A stretch of DNA of 64,000 bases from Oscillospiraceae bacterium (GCA_022800215.1 JAAWPV010000003.1:1-64000); one strand, 5' to 3'; positions 1 to 9,045 are shown, counted from the first letter of the stretch. Notes: generated from the sequence alone by a model not told the origin. Translations and numbers: made by a program.

Positions 1-1
1 T

Positions 2-118
2 CCCCCCGAAGCAGAACCAGTCAAAGAGTTAGCATTCGCAGGGGTTTCCGGGGATGGCAGTCGTACGGGTCACATGTTCAAGAAGATGATCGAGGCCTAC
101 GAGAACGGCATGAAGTAA
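2..118 (+). CDS. C-terminal fragment of an unidentified protein
   Basis: An open frame enters from the left edge and stops with TAA at 116-118. The visible tail of 38 residues is hydrophilic and ends in FKKMIEAYENGMK, with no membrane segment or recognisable motif. I could not assign a family from this tail alone. A strong intrinsic terminator begins 15 bases after the stop, so this is the last gene of its transcription unit and is not co-transcribed with the pyrophosphatase that follows. That it is a real coding end is inferred from the codon usage and the terminator position. Confidence 0.6.
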   Translation, partial: PPEAEPVKELAFAGVSGDGSRTGHMFKKMIEAYENGMK

Positions 119-132
119 ATTTCCCCCGCAGG

Positions 133-172
133 GACGAGCCTGTCGCCAATCGGCGATGGGCTCGTCTTTTTT
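133..172 (+). terminator. intrinsic terminator
   Basis: A 15-bp stem (GACGAGCC... paired with ...GGGCTCGTC, two G-T wobbles) with a 4-base loop is followed directly by a run of six T. It closes the transcription unit that enters from the left. Confidence 0.9.
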
Positions 173-184
173 CTCCGCTCCGCC

Positions 185-213
185 TTGTTTTTCCCGACAA
201 GAACAGGTATAAT
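185..213 (+). promoter_or_regulatory. sigma-A-type promoter of ppa
   Basis: TTGTTT at 185-190 and a perfect TATAAT at 208-213 are separated by 17 bases. The position, just after the upstream terminator and about 60 bases before the pyrophosphatase start, fits a housekeeping promoter. Confidence 0.75.
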
Positions 214-273
214 GTAAACATCCAAAGCCCAAATTTTGTGATGAGTCATCACAGACATAAAGGAGAGAATATC

Positions 274-804
274 ATGACCAATATCTGGCACGACGTGGAC
301 CCCAAACGTATCTCCCCGGAAGACTTTCTGGCCGTTATCGAGATCCCCCAGGGCAGCAAGAAAAAGTATGAGCTGGACAAATCCACCGGCCTCATCATCC
401 TGGACCGCATTCTCTACACCTCCACCCACTACCCCGCCAACTACGGCTTCATCCCCCGGACTTACGGCGACGACGGCGACCCCCTGGATGTGCTGGTGCT
501 GTGCTCCGAGGTGCTGGACCCTCTGACGCTGGTACGCTGCTACCCCATCGGCTATATCTCCATGTTGGACGGCGGTAAAAACGACGAGAAGATCATCGCC
601 ATCCCCTTTGCCGATCCTACTTACAACGGCTACAAGGACATCTCCGAGCTGCCCGACCATATCTTTGAAGAGATGGGCCACTTCTTCACCGTCTACAAAA
701 ACCTGGAGGGCAAGGACACGGTGGCCGGCGACACCAAGGGCCGGGAGGAGGCCCAGCAGGTCATCCGGGCCGCCATCCAGAACTACAAGGACAATTTCTG
801 CTAA
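274..804 (+). CDS. ppa: inorganic pyrophosphatase, family I
   Basis: This 176-residue protein hydrolyses pyrophosphate to phosphate in the cytoplasm and pulls biosynthetic reactions forward. The family I signature is visible as DDGDPLDV at residues 66-73, holding the metal-binding aspartates, preceded by the substrate-contacting HYPANYGFIP segment. Length matches the usual bacterial soluble enzyme (about 175 residues). I start at the ATG at 274 because AAGGAGAG lies 7 bases upstream; an in-frame GTG at 238 would add 12 residues with no ribosome-binding site. It is monocistronic or weakly linked to glf, which begins 92 bases later. Confidence 0.95.
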   Translation: MTNIWHDVDPKRISPEDFLAVIEIPQGSKKKYELDKSTGLIILDRILYTSTHYPANYGFIPRTYGDDGDPLDVLVLCSEVLDPLTLVRCYPIGYISMLDGGKNDEKIIAIPFADPTYNGYKDISELPDHIFEEMGHFFTVYKNLEGKDTVAGDTKGREEAQQVIRAAIQNYKDNFC

Positions 805-896
805 AAAGCGGGGAAATTTAAGAAAATCTTTCTTTTCCTTCCCCTCCATTTGTGTTATCCTAATATACATAAATGCCGCAACAGAAGGAGCATTCT

Positions 897-2066
897 ATGA
901 GCCAATACAACTATCTCATCATCGGCGCCGGTTTTGCCGGGGCGGTGTGCGCCCGGCGGCTGGCCGAGGGCGGCAAGAAGGTGCTGGTGCTGGAGCGCCG
1001 CAGCCACATCGGCGGCAACGCCTATGACTGCCTGGATGATTCGGGCGTCCTCATCCACCAGTACGGCCCCCACATCTTCCACACGGGCAACAAGGAAGTT
1101 TTTGACTTCCTGTCCCGGTTCACCCAATGGCGGGAGTATCAGCACCGGGTGGTGGCCAACATCCCCGACGGCAAGGGCGGGCGGATGCAGTATCCCGTGC
1201 CCTTCAACCTGACCTCTCTGGAGACCGCTTTCGGTCAGGAGGAGGGCAAGCGGCTGGGCGACAAGCTCATTGCCGCCTACGGGGCGGAGAAGAAGGTCAC
1301 CATTCTGGAGCTGCGGCAGAATCCCGACCCCGAGATCGCCGCCATCGCGGACTATGTGTACGAGCACGTCTTCGTCCACTACACCATGAAGCAGTGGGGC
1401 CAGACCCCGGAGGAGATCGACCCCAACACCACCGCCCGGGTGCCTGTCTTCCTCAGCCGGGACGACCGGTATTTCCAGGATACTTACCAGGGGATGCCTC
1501 TGGAGGGCTACACCAAGCTCTTTGAGAATATGCTGGACCACCCAGGCATCACCGTGGAGCTGGGCGTGGACGCCCTGAAACGGCTGGAGCTGGACGGCGG
1601 CGCCATCCTCCTGGACGGCCAGCCCTTCTCCGGCCAGGTCATCTTCACCGGCCAGGCCGACGAGCTCTTCGGCTTCCAATTCGGCCCCCTTCCCTACCGG
1701 ACCCTGGACTTCCGGTTTGAGACCCTTCCCCAGGACGCTTTCCAGACCCACGGCACGGTGAACTACACGGTGGATGAGCCCTACACCCGTATCACCGAGT
1801 TCAAGCACCTCACCGGGCAGGTCAAACCGGGGGTCACCACCATCATGAAGGAGATCTCCAAGGCCTACACCGGGACGGAGGGCGAGACCCCCTACTACGC
1901 CATCATCAACCCGGAAAACAACGCCCTTTACGCCAAATACAAGGCCGAGGCCGACAAGTTCCCCAGGCTCCATCTGCTGGGCCGGCTGGCGGAATACAAA
2001 TACTACAATATGGACGCCATTGCGGGCCGTGCCCTTGCCCTGGCGGACGAGCTATTGGGAGATTAA
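897..2066 (+). CDS. glf: UDP-galactopyranose mutase
   Basis: The enzyme converts UDP-galactopyranose to UDP-galactofuranose for cell-surface glycans, using reduced FAD. The N-terminus shows the Rossmann FAD-binding motif IIGAGFAGAVCARRLAEGG and the following LERRSHIGGNAYD, with YGPHIFHT characteristic of Glf. The length of 389 residues is normal. The ATG at 897 has AGAAGGAG 7 bases upstream; the ATG at 873 lacks a site. A glycosyltransferase gene follows 42 bases later, which supports a role in making galactofuranose-containing surface polymer. The catalytic assignment follows from the family; the polymer is inference. Confidence 0.93.
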   Translation: MSQYNYLIIGAGFAGAVCARRLAEGGKKVLVLERRSHIGGNAYDCLDDSGVLIHQYGPHIFHTGNKEVFDFLSRFTQWREYQHRVVANIPDGKGGRMQYPVPFNLTSLETAFGQEEGKRLGDKLIAAYGAEKKVTILELRQNPDPEIAAIADYVYEHVFVHYTMKQWGQTPEEIDPNTTARVPVFLSRDDRYFQDTYQGMPLEGYTKLFENMLDHPGITVELGVDALKRLELDGGAILLDGQPFSGQVIFTGQADELFGFQFGPLPYRTLDFRFETLPQDAFQTHGTVNYTVDEPYTRITEFKHLTGQVKPGVTTIMKEISKAYTGTEGETPYYAIINPENNALYAKYKAEADKFPRLHLLGRLAEYKYYNMDAIAGRALALADELLGD

Positions 2067-2070
2067 GGCC

Positions 2071-2097
2071 GGGCGGTTTTGGAACTCGCCCCTACAA
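2071..2097 (+). repeat. short GC-rich hairpin repeat, copy 1
   Basis: A 27-base imperfect palindrome of the form GGGCGGTTTTGGAACTCGCC followed by CCTACAA lies between glf and the glycosyltransferase. A close relative occurs at 35868-35894 between nfeD and the SPFH gene. Both lie inside operons just upstream of a ribosome-binding site, which suggests a REP-like dispersed sequence. Confidence 0.6.
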
Positions 2098-2108
2098 GGA
2101 GAATGATT

Positions 2109-3137
2109 ATGGAAAAGATACTGACCTTTGCCGTTCCCTGCTACAATTCGGCGGCTTACATGGACCACTGCGTGGAGACCCTGCTCACTGCCGGAGAGGA
2201 CATTGAGATCATTTTGGTGGACGACGGCTCCACCAAGGACGAGACCCCTCAGAAGTGCGACGAGTGGCAGGAGAAATACCCTGACATCATCCGGGCCATC
2301 CACCAGGAGAACGGCGGCCACGGGGAGGGCGTGAACCAGGGCCTCCGCAACGCCCGGGGTATGTACTATAAGGTGGTGGACTCGGACGACTGGCTGGATG
2401 GGGAGGCCCTTCAGAAGGTGATGAATAAGCTCCGGGAGTGCGCCCAGTGGGCCAAACCCCTAGACCTGCTCATTGCCAACTACGTCTATGAACACGTGGA
2501 GGACAACACCCGGAAGGTCATGAGCTACAAAAACGTATTCCCCCTGGACAAGGTCTTCACCTGGGAGGAGATGGGCCGGTTTCTACCCTCCCAGTACCTT
2601 CTGATGCACTCGGTGATCTACCGGACCCAGCTTTTGCGGGACTGCGGGCTGGAGCTTCCCAAGCACACCTTCTATGTGGACAACATCTTTGTCTACCAGC
2701 CCCTGCCCAATGTGGAGAGCATCTACTACATGGACGTGGACCTCTACCGCTATTTCATCGGCCGGGCAGACCAGTCGGTGAACGAGAAGGTGATGATGGG
2801 CCGGATGGACCAGCAGCTCCGGGTCACCAAGCTGATGATCAAGGCCCGGGACCTGAAGGAGATCAAGAGGACCCAGCCCAAGCTGGCCCGGTACATGACA
2901 AGCTACCTTTCCATGATGATGACCATTTGCTCCATCTTCCTCAACATGGACGGCTCCCCCGAGGCTCTGGGCAAGAAGACCGAGCTGTGGGAGTTCCTGC
3001 GCACCGTGGACCCCGCCCTCCATCACAAGCTGAAGTACCGCGCCCTCTCCGCTGTGGGTGTCATCCCCGGCTACCGGGGCCGGGTGCTGTCGGTGAACCT
3101 CTACCGCATCGCACAACGGATATATAAATTTAACTGA
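2109..3137 (+). CDS. family 2 glycosyltransferase
   Basis: The protein of 342 residues starts with the GT-A nucleotide-sugar fold: ILTFAVPCYNSAAYM, then IILVDDGSTKDE, then the metal-binding DSDDW around residues 96-100. There is no membrane span. The start at 2109 is preferred because AAGGAGA ends 6 bases before it; the ATG at 2103 abuts the site. It follows glf in the same direction, so galactofuranose transfer or another surface-glycan step is plausible but not shown. The stop codon TGA at 3135-3137 is directly abutted by a structured repeat element. Confidence 0.85.
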   Translation: MEKILTFAVPCYNSAAYMDHCVETLLTAGEDIEIILVDDGSTKDETPQKCDEWQEKYPDIIRAIHQENGGHGEGVNQGLRNARGMYYKVVDSDDWLDGEALQKVMNKLRECAQWAKPLDLLIANYVYEHVEDNTRKVMSYKNVFPLDKVFTWEEMGRFLPSQYLLMHSVIYRTQLLRDCGLELPKHTFYVDNIFVYQPLPNVESIYYMDVDLYRYFIGRADQSVNEKVMMGRMDQQLRVTKLMIKARDLKEIKRTQPKLARYMTSYLSMMMTICSIFLNMDGSPEALGKKTELWEFLRTVDPALHHKLKYRALSAVGVIPGYRGRVLSVNLYRIAQRIYKFN

Positions 3138-3279
3138 GAAGCGCGGAGAACAGGTCAGCCGAGGGGATAGCGCCGGAGCGGAGCGAAATATGCGGTGGGG
3201 CAAAGCCCCAGAGCAGATTTTGCGCAGTCGGAGAAGCTATATCCCGAGGCGTCCTGACCTGTTCGCAGCGTGACAGCCC
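3138..3279 (+). repeat. structured 3'-end element, type I (copy A)
   Basis: The element begins on the base after the glycosyltransferase stop. Left end GAAGCGCGGA, then terminal stem GAACAGGTCAG (3148-3158) paired with CTGACCTGTTC (3254-3264), then constant right end GCAGCGTGACAGCCC. Inside are GGGATAGC pairing with GCTATATCCC and a GGGGC-AAA-GCCCC hairpin. The same architecture recurs at 36845, 42894, 57916 and 61264. The TetR ribosome-binding site lies immediately after the right end. Confidence 0.85.
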
Positions 3280-3293
3280 AGGAGGACACCAAA

Positions 3294-3854
3294 ATGTCAC
3301 AGATCACCAAGCAGGCTTTGGGAGACGCCCTGCGGCATTTTCTTGCCCAAAAGCCCCTCAATAAAATCACCATCAGCGACCTCACCGACCACTGCGGCAT
3401 CAGCCGCATGACCTTCTACTACCACTTTGAGGATATCTATGACCTGGTGATCTGGTGCTGTACCGAAAACATTTCGAAGGTCCTGGATACAGAGAACCTC
3501 CGGGAGACCTGGCAGGAGGGCTTTCTCGGCATTTTCCATATCATGCAGGAGGATAGGACCCTTGTCCTCAATGTGTTCCGGGTCATGGGCCGGGGACAGA
3601 TGGAGCAGCTTGCGGCCCCTCTCATCCACCAGGTCGTTTCCGGGGTCATTGAGACGGAGAGCCGTCCTTACCACATCTCCGAAGAGGACAAGGCCTTTGT
3701 CACCCGCTGCTACGGCTATGTATTCAGCGGGGTGATCCTGGATTGGATCCAGAACGGCATGACCGTAGATCCCGCCGCCATCGTCAAGCGGCTGGACACC
3801 CTTCTGGGCGGCAGCATCCCCTTGGCCCTCTCCCACTTCTCCGACAAAATTTGA
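3294..3854 (+). CDS. TetR/AcrR-type transcriptional regulator
   Basis: This 186-residue protein has an N-terminal TetR helix-turn-helix: KITISDLTDHCGISRMTFYYHF at about residues 23-44, with the diagnostic TFYYHF recognition end. The remainder is a helical ligand-binding domain of the DhaS/TetR_C_8 style with no specific ligand predictable. Start at 3294 uses AGGAGGAC 6 bases upstream, which lies right at the end of the repeat element. It is the first gene before the radical SAM/DegV pair, separated by a terminator and a promoter, so local regulation of that pair is possible but unproven. Confidence 0.88.
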   Translation: MSQITKQALGDALRHFLAQKPLNKITISDLTDHCGISRMTFYYHFEDIYDLVIWCCTENISKVLDTENLRETWQEGFLGIFHIMQEDRTLVLNVFRVMGRGQMEQLAAPLIHQVVSGVIETESRPYHISEEDKAFVTRCYGYVFSGVILDWIQNGMTVDPAAIVKRLDTLLGGSIPLALSHFSDKI

Positions 3855-3862
3855 CAAAAGGG

Positions 3863-3898
3863 CCGGCGTGATAAAATTTTTATCACGCCGGTTTTTTT
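3863..3898 (+). terminator. intrinsic terminator after the TetR-type gene
   Basis: An 11-bp perfect stem CCGGCGTGATA / TATCACGCCGG with a 7-base A/T loop is followed by TTTTTTT. Confidence 0.9.
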
Positions 3899-3903
3899 GT
3901 TCA

Positions 3904-3933
3904 TTGCCTCACTATGCGCAAATCAGGTATCAT
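3904..3933 (+). promoter_or_regulatory. promoter of the radical SAM-degV operon
   Basis: TTGCCT at 3904-3909 and TATCAT at 3928-3933 are spaced by 18 bases and lie 45 bases before the radical SAM start, just beyond the terminator. Confidence 0.55.
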
Positions 3934-3978
3934 GACAGCAGACCGGATCGGTCCAACATCACAAGGAGATGAACTGTC

Positions 3979-5334
3979 ATGATTTCCAACCGCGTAACAA
4001 AGCTGGGACTGAAAACCGCCTTCAGCTATATTGAAAAAGACCCTGAGGCCAATCTGCCCAAGCTGATGGAGTGGGTGGACAAGCTGGCAGGGGACGGCCC
4101 CAACAGCTTCCCGGAGCAGCGGGAGGCCTTCCGCACCGTCATAAGCGACCCGGAGAACAATATGTACCGGCTCATCATGAACGTATTTCAGGACGTGGAC
4201 CGGGAGGTTTTGAAGGCCACCTTTGAAAACTTTTTCCTCAACGCCAACCTCATCGGCTGGCCCATCCAGGAGGAGATGCGGGAGAAACACGGCTGCAACA
4301 TCCCCTGGGCCATCCTGCTGGACCCCACCTCCGCCTGCAACCTCCACTGCACCGGTTGCTGGGCGGCAGAGTACGGCAACAAGCTGAACCTGACCCTGGA
4401 CGAGATCGACTCCATCATCATCCAGGGCAAGCGGCTGGGGGTCTATATGTACATCTACACCGGCGGGGAGCCCATGGTCCGGCACAAGGACCTGATCACC
4501 CTCTGCGAGCGGCATCCGGACTGCCAGTTCCTCTGCTTTACCAACGCCACCCTCATTGACGAAGCCTTTGCCAAGGAAATGCTGCGGGTAAAGAACTTTA
4601 TCCCCGCCATCTCCCTGGAGGGCTTTGAGATGGCCACCGACGGCCGCCGGGGGGAGGGCGTCTACCAGAAGGTTCTGAAGGCCATGGCCATTCTGAAGGA
4701 GAACCGGCTTCCCTTCGGCATCTCGGCCTGCTACACCAGCCAGAATCTCGGCTCCATCGCCTCCCCCGACTTTATCGACCACATCATCGAGCTGGGGGCC
4801 AAGTTCATCTGGTACTTTCACTACATGCCCGTGGGCAACGACGCGGTGCCTGAGCTGATGCCCGACCCCCGGCAGCGGGAGACCATGTACCGCCGGATCC
4901 GGGAGATCCGTGCCACCCAGCCCATCTTCGCCATGGACTTCCAGAATGACGGGGAGTACGTGGGGGGATGTATCGCCGGGGGGCGGCGGTACCTCCACAT
5001 CAACGCCAACGGGGATGTGGACCCCTGCGTGTTCATCCACTACTCCAACTGCAACATCCGGGAGCAGTCCCTCTTGGAGTGCCTCCAGTCCCCCATCTTC
5101 ATGGCCTACCACGACGGCCAACCCTTCAACGACAACCACCTGCGCCCCTGCCCCATGCTGGAGAATCCCGAATTGCTCCGTGAGATGGTGAAAAAGACCG
5201 GAGCCCACTCCACCGACCTGGAATCCCCCGAGACGGTGGACCACCTCTGCGACAAATGCGTCAGCTATGCCCAGTCCTGGCAGCCCGAGGCCGACCGGCT
5301 CTGGAAGGCCAGCCACCCCGAGCGTCAGGAGTGA
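3979..5334 (+). CDS. radical SAM protein with SPASM-like C-terminus
   Basis: The 451-residue protein carries the radical SAM cluster motif CNLHCTGC at residues 120-127 (Cys120, Cys124, Cys127), then YTGGEPM, and downstream cysteines in GGCIAGGRRYLHINANGDVDPCVF and CDKC, typical of an auxiliary-cluster (SPASM-like) region. An N-terminal 100-residue helical extension precedes the barrel. The substrate is unknown. AAGGAGATG lies upstream of the ATG. A DegV lipid-binding protein follows 9 bases after the stop, so the two are co-expressed; a lipid-related radical reaction is only a guess from this neighbour. Confidence 0.85.
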   Translation: MISNRVTKLGLKTAFSYIEKDPEANLPKLMEWVDKLAGDGPNSFPEQREAFRTVISDPENNMYRLIMNVFQDVDREVLKATFENFFLNANLIGWPIQEEMREKHGCNIPWAILLDPTSACNLHCTGCWAAEYGNKLNLTLDEIDSIIIQGKRLGVYMYIYTGGEPMVRHKDLITLCERHPDCQFLCFTNATLIDEAFAKEMLRVKNFIPAISLEGFEMATDGRRGEGVYQKVLKAMAILKENRLPFGISACYTSQNLGSIASPDFIDHIIELGAKFIWYFHYMPVGNDAVPELMPDPRQRETMYRRIREIRATQPIFAMDFQNDGEYVGGCIAGGRRYLHINANGDVDPCVFIHYSNCNIREQSLLECLQSPIFMAYHDGQPFNDNHLRPCPMLENPELLREMVKKTGAHSTDLESPETVDHLCDKCVSYAQSWQPEADRLWKASHPERQE

Positions 5335-5343
5335 AAGCAGAAA

Positions 5344-6213
5344 ATGGATATCAAGATCCTCACCGACTCCACCTGTGACCTGCCCCGGGAAGTGATGGAA
5401 GAGTACGATATCAGCGTCATCCCCCTTCACATCAACCTGGGGGAGCGCTCCCTTCTGGATGGGGAGGAGGTCACACCCCAGGATATCTTTGCCCATGTAG
5501 CTGCCGGCGGGGAGCTTCCCTCAACCGCGGCGATCAACCTTTCCCGGTTCCAGGAGGCCTTTGCCGGATACGCTTCCGGTCATGATGCCGTCATCTGCAT
5601 CACCATCGGAAGCGGCTTTTCCAGCTGCTTTCAGAATGCCAGCGCAGCAGCCGGGGACTTTTCCAACGTCTATGTGGTGGATTCCCAAAAACTCTCCGCC
5701 GGCCAGGGCATCGCGGCCCTCTCCGCCGCCCGGATGGCTCGGCAGGGCCTTTCGCCAGAGGAGATCCTGCCCCGGCTCCAGACCCTCATATCCAAAATTG
5801 ACACCAGCTTCATTCTGGACAGGCTGGATTACATGAGCAAGAGCGGACGCTGCTCCTCGGTGGCCGCCCTGGGGGCCAACCTTTTGAAGCTCAAGCCCTG
5901 CATCGAACTGAAGGACGGTCAGATGACAGTGGGAAAAAAGTACCGGGGAGCTATGCCCAAAGTGATGCGCCAGTATGTGTGGGACCGGCTGGAAAAGTAT
6001 GAGAAACAGCAGGAAACGGAGGTCTTTGTGACCCATCCTCCTGCCAACCCCGACGCCCTTCTTGCCACCTGGGAGGCTCTGGCGGTGGACGGACGCTTTC
6101 ATAAAATCTGGGACGCGGACGCGGGCTGCACCGTGGCCTGCCACTGCGGCCCGAATACCATTGGTATTATCTTTCTTCCCGCCCAGGAAGAAAACCCCTC
6201 CATATATACCTGA
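5344..6213 (+). CDS. DegV family fatty-acid-binding protein
   Basis: The 289-residue protein has the DegV hallmarks: ILTDSTCDLPREV at the N-terminus, VIPLHINLG, the fatty-acid-head-binding GSGFSSCFQNA, and DRLDYMSKSGR with GANLLKLKPC. Members bind a single fatty acid and the FakB subgroup presents it to fatty acid kinase FakA; no fakA is in this window, so a role as FakB is inference. It is the second gene of a two-gene operon with the radical SAM protein. No convincing terminator follows within 60 bases. Confidence 0.9.
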   Translation: MDIKILTDSTCDLPREVMEEYDISVIPLHINLGERSLLDGEEVTPQDIFAHVAAGGELPSTAAINLSRFQEAFAGYASGHDAVICITIGSGFSSCFQNASAAAGDFSNVYVVDSQKLSAGQGIAALSAARMARQGLSPEEILPRLQTLISKIDTSFILDRLDYMSKSGRCSSVAALGANLLKLKPCIELKDGQMTVGKKYRGAMPKVMRQYVWDRLEKYEKQQETEVFVTHPPANPDALLATWEALAVDGRFHKIWDADAGCTVACHCGPNTIGIIFLPAQEENPSIYT

Positions 6214-6469
6214 AAACACCCCCTGATGTGGTACGTTTGGGTACAACAAATTTATAAACTTTTTGTAAATTCATCCTTTTCAGGTCCCATAAAGGGGCAA
6301 CCTATGAAGGGCAGAGTCATTTTTCGCCGCCAAAAAGGCAGACGGAACAAGCGGATAAATTTTTTCTTAACGTTCCCTTAAGTTTGCTCCCAACCCCTTG
6401 CATCCTCTTTTTTCTGTGCTAAAATAGAATTGGTCAAAGAAAAGAGAAACAGAGAGAGGATGTGAGTGG
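6214..6469. other. intergenic region with a promoter
   Basis: The 256 bases between degV and the membrane glycosyltransferase are A/T-richer than the neighbours. TTGCAT at 6398-6403 and TAAAAT at 6420-6425 (16-base spacing) form a plausible promoter for the downstream gene. The stretch 6280-6345 contains G/C-rich segments but I could not fold it into any riboswitch class I know. Confidence 0.5.
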
Positions 6470-7756
6470 ATGAAGCTCATTCAACTGGTCGAGTGGTGCA
6501 ACAGTGCCATCGCCCTGACCTTTACCGTACTTTTCTTCTATCAGGTCATCTATCTGGCCGTGGGTCTCTGCCGCCGGCACTGGCGGGACACCCATCAGCC
6601 CTCCCGGCTGCGCCGGTACGCCGCTCTTATCTCCGCTCGGAACGAAGAGGGAGTGATCGGAGAGCTCATCGCCTCCCTCAAGAAACAAAACTACCCGGCG
6701 GAGCTTTTGGACATCTACATTGTGGCTGACAACTGCACTGACAACACCGCCCTGGCGGCGGAAGCCGCCGGCGCCACCCGGGTCTACCGGCGGTTTAACT
6801 GCAAAGAGGTCGGCAAAGGCTACGCCCTGGATTACCTTCTGAAGCAGCTTCAGACCGACGAGGTCTTTGACCGATACGAGGGCTACTTTATTTTTGACGC
6901 AGACAACATCGTGGATCCCAATTTCGTCTCTGAGATGAACCGTACATACGACAAGGGCGGCTTCGCCGCCATCACCTGCTACCGCAACTCCAAGAACTTC
7001 GGCCAGAACTGGATCACCGCCGGCTACTCCATCTGGTTTTTGCGGGAGGCCCGCTTCGTCAACTCCGCCCGGATGGCTCTGGGCCTGAGCTGCCACGTAT
7101 CGGGCACCGGGTTCCTCATCTCCGCCGATGTGCTGCGGGAGAAGGGCGGCTGGCCCTATCACCTGCTGACCGAGGACCTGCAGTTCTCCGCCGAGTGTGC
7201 CGCCGAGGGAAAGCGGATCGGCTACTGCGACGGCGCCGTCATCTACGACGAGCAGCCCACCTCCTTCTGCCAGTCCTGGACCCAGCGGCTTCGCTGGTCC
7301 AAGGGCTTCTACCAGGTGGATCGCAAATACGCTCCCGCCCTCCTCAAGCGGGTCGCCCGTGGTGGCCGCAAAGGCTTTGCCTGTTACGACATCCTCATGA
7401 CCATCACGCCTGGCGTCCTTCTCTCTGCCTTGGGCGGTGTTCTCTGGATGGTGGTGCTGCTGGCCTGTCTGGCTGCACCCGACTATGCGGTGAAGCAAGT
7501 GCTTGCTCTTACCATCAGCTTTTTCTCTTCCGCTTTCACCGCCTTTTACCGGGGCTTCTTCCTCTACGGCCTCCTCACTGTCCTCAGCGAATGGAGCCAT
7601 ATCAAGGCCAAGAGCTGGCAAAAGCTTTTGTTCCTGCCAGTCTTCCCTCTCTTTATGCTGACCTACATACCTATCTCGGTGCAGGCCCTGTTCCAGAAGG
7701 TGGAGTGGAAGCCCATCGCCCACAAGTCCTTGAAGCAGCTTGATTCAACTTATTAA
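6470..7756 (+). CDS. membrane family 2 glycosyltransferase (cellulose-synthase/hyaluronan-synthase-like)
   Basis: The 428-residue protein has an N-terminal membrane segment (about 8-30), a GT2 domain with SARNEEGVIGELI, VADNCTDNT, FDADN (metal site), TEDLQ and the processive QRLRW motif, then three or four C-terminal membrane spans from about residue 310. These motifs mark processive or polyprenyl-linked glycosyltransferases facing the cytoplasm. The product is unknown. It has its own promoter and a strong terminator, so it is a single-gene unit. The GTG upstream of the annotated ATG is not needed; a GAGAGGATG site precedes the start. Confidence 0.88.
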   Translation: MKLIQLVEWCNSAIALTFTVLFFYQVIYLAVGLCRRHWRDTHQPSRLRRYAALISARNEEGVIGELIASLKKQNYPAELLDIYIVADNCTDNTALAAEAAGATRVYRRFNCKEVGKGYALDYLLKQLQTDEVFDRYEGYFIFDADNIVDPNFVSEMNRTYDKGGFAAITCYRNSKNFGQNWITAGYSIWFLREARFVNSARMALGLSCHVSGTGFLISADVLREKGGWPYHLLTEDLQFSAECAAEGKRIGYCDGAVIYDEQPTSFCQSWTQRLRWSKGFYQVDRKYAPALLKRVARGGRKGFACYDILMTITPGVLLSALGGVLWMVVLLACLAAPDYAVKQVLALTISFFSSAFTAFYRGFFLYGLLTVLSEWSHIKAKSWQKLLFLPVFPLFMLTYIPISVQALFQKVEWKPIAHKSLKQLDSTY

Positions 7757-7760
7757 ACAT

Positions 7761-7799
7761 AAAAAGGGATGGCCGGAATCTTCCGGCCATCCCTTTTTA
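7761..7799. terminator. bidirectional terminator
   Basis: A nearly perfect 18-bp inverted repeat (AAAAAGGGATGGCCGGAA with its complement) has A-run and T-run flanks, so it can end both the glycosyltransferase (+) and the converging MFS gene (-). Confidence 0.92.
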
Positions 7800-7809
7800 T
7801 TTGCTTCTT

Positions 7810-9045
7810 TCAACCCTCCGCCCGTTGGCGGCGGCTGTATCTGTTGAGGTAGGTATAGATCAGGAAGGCGACACAGCACAGGGAAAGGCCGCACAGGAAC
7901 ACGATCCGGAAGCTCCCGGTGGCGTCGTACATATAGGGAATAGCGGCACTTAGAAATGCAGAGGCGATCCCGTTGATGGCCTGCATTTGACTGAGCTTGT
8001 CCCGGTAGCTCTCCGCCCCATAGAGGTCCAGAAACAGGAAGGAGTGGGACATAGCGCCCAAGGAGTAGGCCGAACCAAAGAGGACCGCCGCCACGCAGAG
8101 GGCGGCCTGAGTGCCGCTGAGGAACAGGAAACCTGCCAGGGCGCTGCCGATCACCAGCAGGTAGAGCCGGCAGGCGCTGTAAATGCCCACCCGGTCATTG
8201 AGCAGTCCGAACACCAGCTTTCCGCCGAGATTGCCCACCATGCAGCAGCTTGTGAGAAGGGCTCCTACCGTACCAGCGTAGCCCACGGATTTGGCGAAAG
8301 TGGGAAGCTGGTTGTTGAACTGGACGATACCGCTGGCGATGATACCCACCAGAAGGCCCAGCACAAAGATATAACCTCCGGGCTGCGTCCTGGGACCACC
8401 TCTTCCGCCGGACGCCCCTTTGACCTGCTCCGCCTCCCCCTCTCCGTAGGGACGGCAACCCACCTTCTCCGGTGAGGCCACCAGCAGGAACAGCCCCGGG
8501 GGTACGATGAGGCAGAAGCCCACAAAGCCCATGACCACCGCCGCTTGCCGCCAACCCAAGGCGCTGATGAATCCAGCCAGGATGGGGCTGAACACCGCCC
8601 CCGCCACACCGGAGGCCGACATGGTAAGGCCCACGGCAAAACCGTTTCGTTTATGGAACCAGTTGTTGAGAACCACGGGGACCACCACCATAATACAGCT
8701 TGTCCCCACACCCACCAGCACGGCGGCAAAGTACCACTGCCACAGATCGTTGAAGAGGCTCATCATAACCACCCCCGCGCTGGCAATGGTTCCCATGACC
8801 CCCATCACCGTCTTGGCGTTCTTTTTGAAAAAGAGCTTGGTGGTAAAGGGCATGGCAAAAGAACTACACAGAGAGCGGATGGTATAGTAAAGGGACAGAT
8901 CCCCCGCCCGGAAGCCCTTGTCCTCAATGATGGCGGAAAAAAGGACCCCCATACTATTCATCATAACACCCATGGAGCCGGCGTAAATGAGCATGGTGGC
9001 TACAAGCACTAGCCAGGCCCGGTGGAACTTGTGTGAATTTTTCAT
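7810..9045 (-). CDS. MFS transporter
   Basis: The 411-residue protein has twelve predicted membrane segments split by a central hydrophilic loop around residues 195-225 (rich in Gly, Glu and Arg). The signature region between helices 2 and 3 and the YLLVIGSALAGFLFLSG-type helices fit the oxalate/formate-antiporter-like branch of the major facilitator superfamily. Substrate cannot be told from sequence. I start at the ATG at 9045 because AAGGGAG lies 7 bases upstream; the longer frame to 9120 adds a charged, non-conserved leader. It is transcribed alone, convergent with the glycosyltransferase gene. Confidence 0.88.
   Translation of the reverse strand: MKNSHKFHRAWLVLVATMLIYAGSMGVMMNSMGVLFSAIIEDKGFRAGDLSLYYTIRSLCSSFAMPFTTKLFFKKNAKTVMGVMGTIASAGVVMMSLFNDLWQWYFAAVLVGVGTSCIMVVVPVVLNNWFHKRNGFAVGLTMSASGVAGAVFSPILAGFISALGWRQAAVVMGFVGFCLIVPPGLFLLVASPEKVGCRPYGEGEAEQVKGASGGRGGPRTQPGGYIFVLGLLVGIIASGIVQFNNQLPTFAKSVGYAGTVGALLTSCCMVGNLGGKLVFGLLNDRVGIYSACRLYLLVIGSALAGFLFLSGTQAALCVAAVLFGSAYSLGAMSHSFLFLDLYGAESYRDKLSQMQAINGIASAFLSAAIPYMYDATGSFRIVFLCGLSLCCVAFLIYTYLNRYSRRQRAEG

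Noticed and set aside
3901..5496. 531-codon minus-strand frame opposite the radical SAM gene
   Set aside because: Shadow of a real gene; the translation is Val/Gly/His-rich with no start site, and the plus strand has clear motifs.
6270..6350. Possible riboswitch upstream of the membrane glycosyltransferase
   Set aside because: I tried to match the c-di-GMP, ZTP and fluoride patterns; none of the conserved cores is present.
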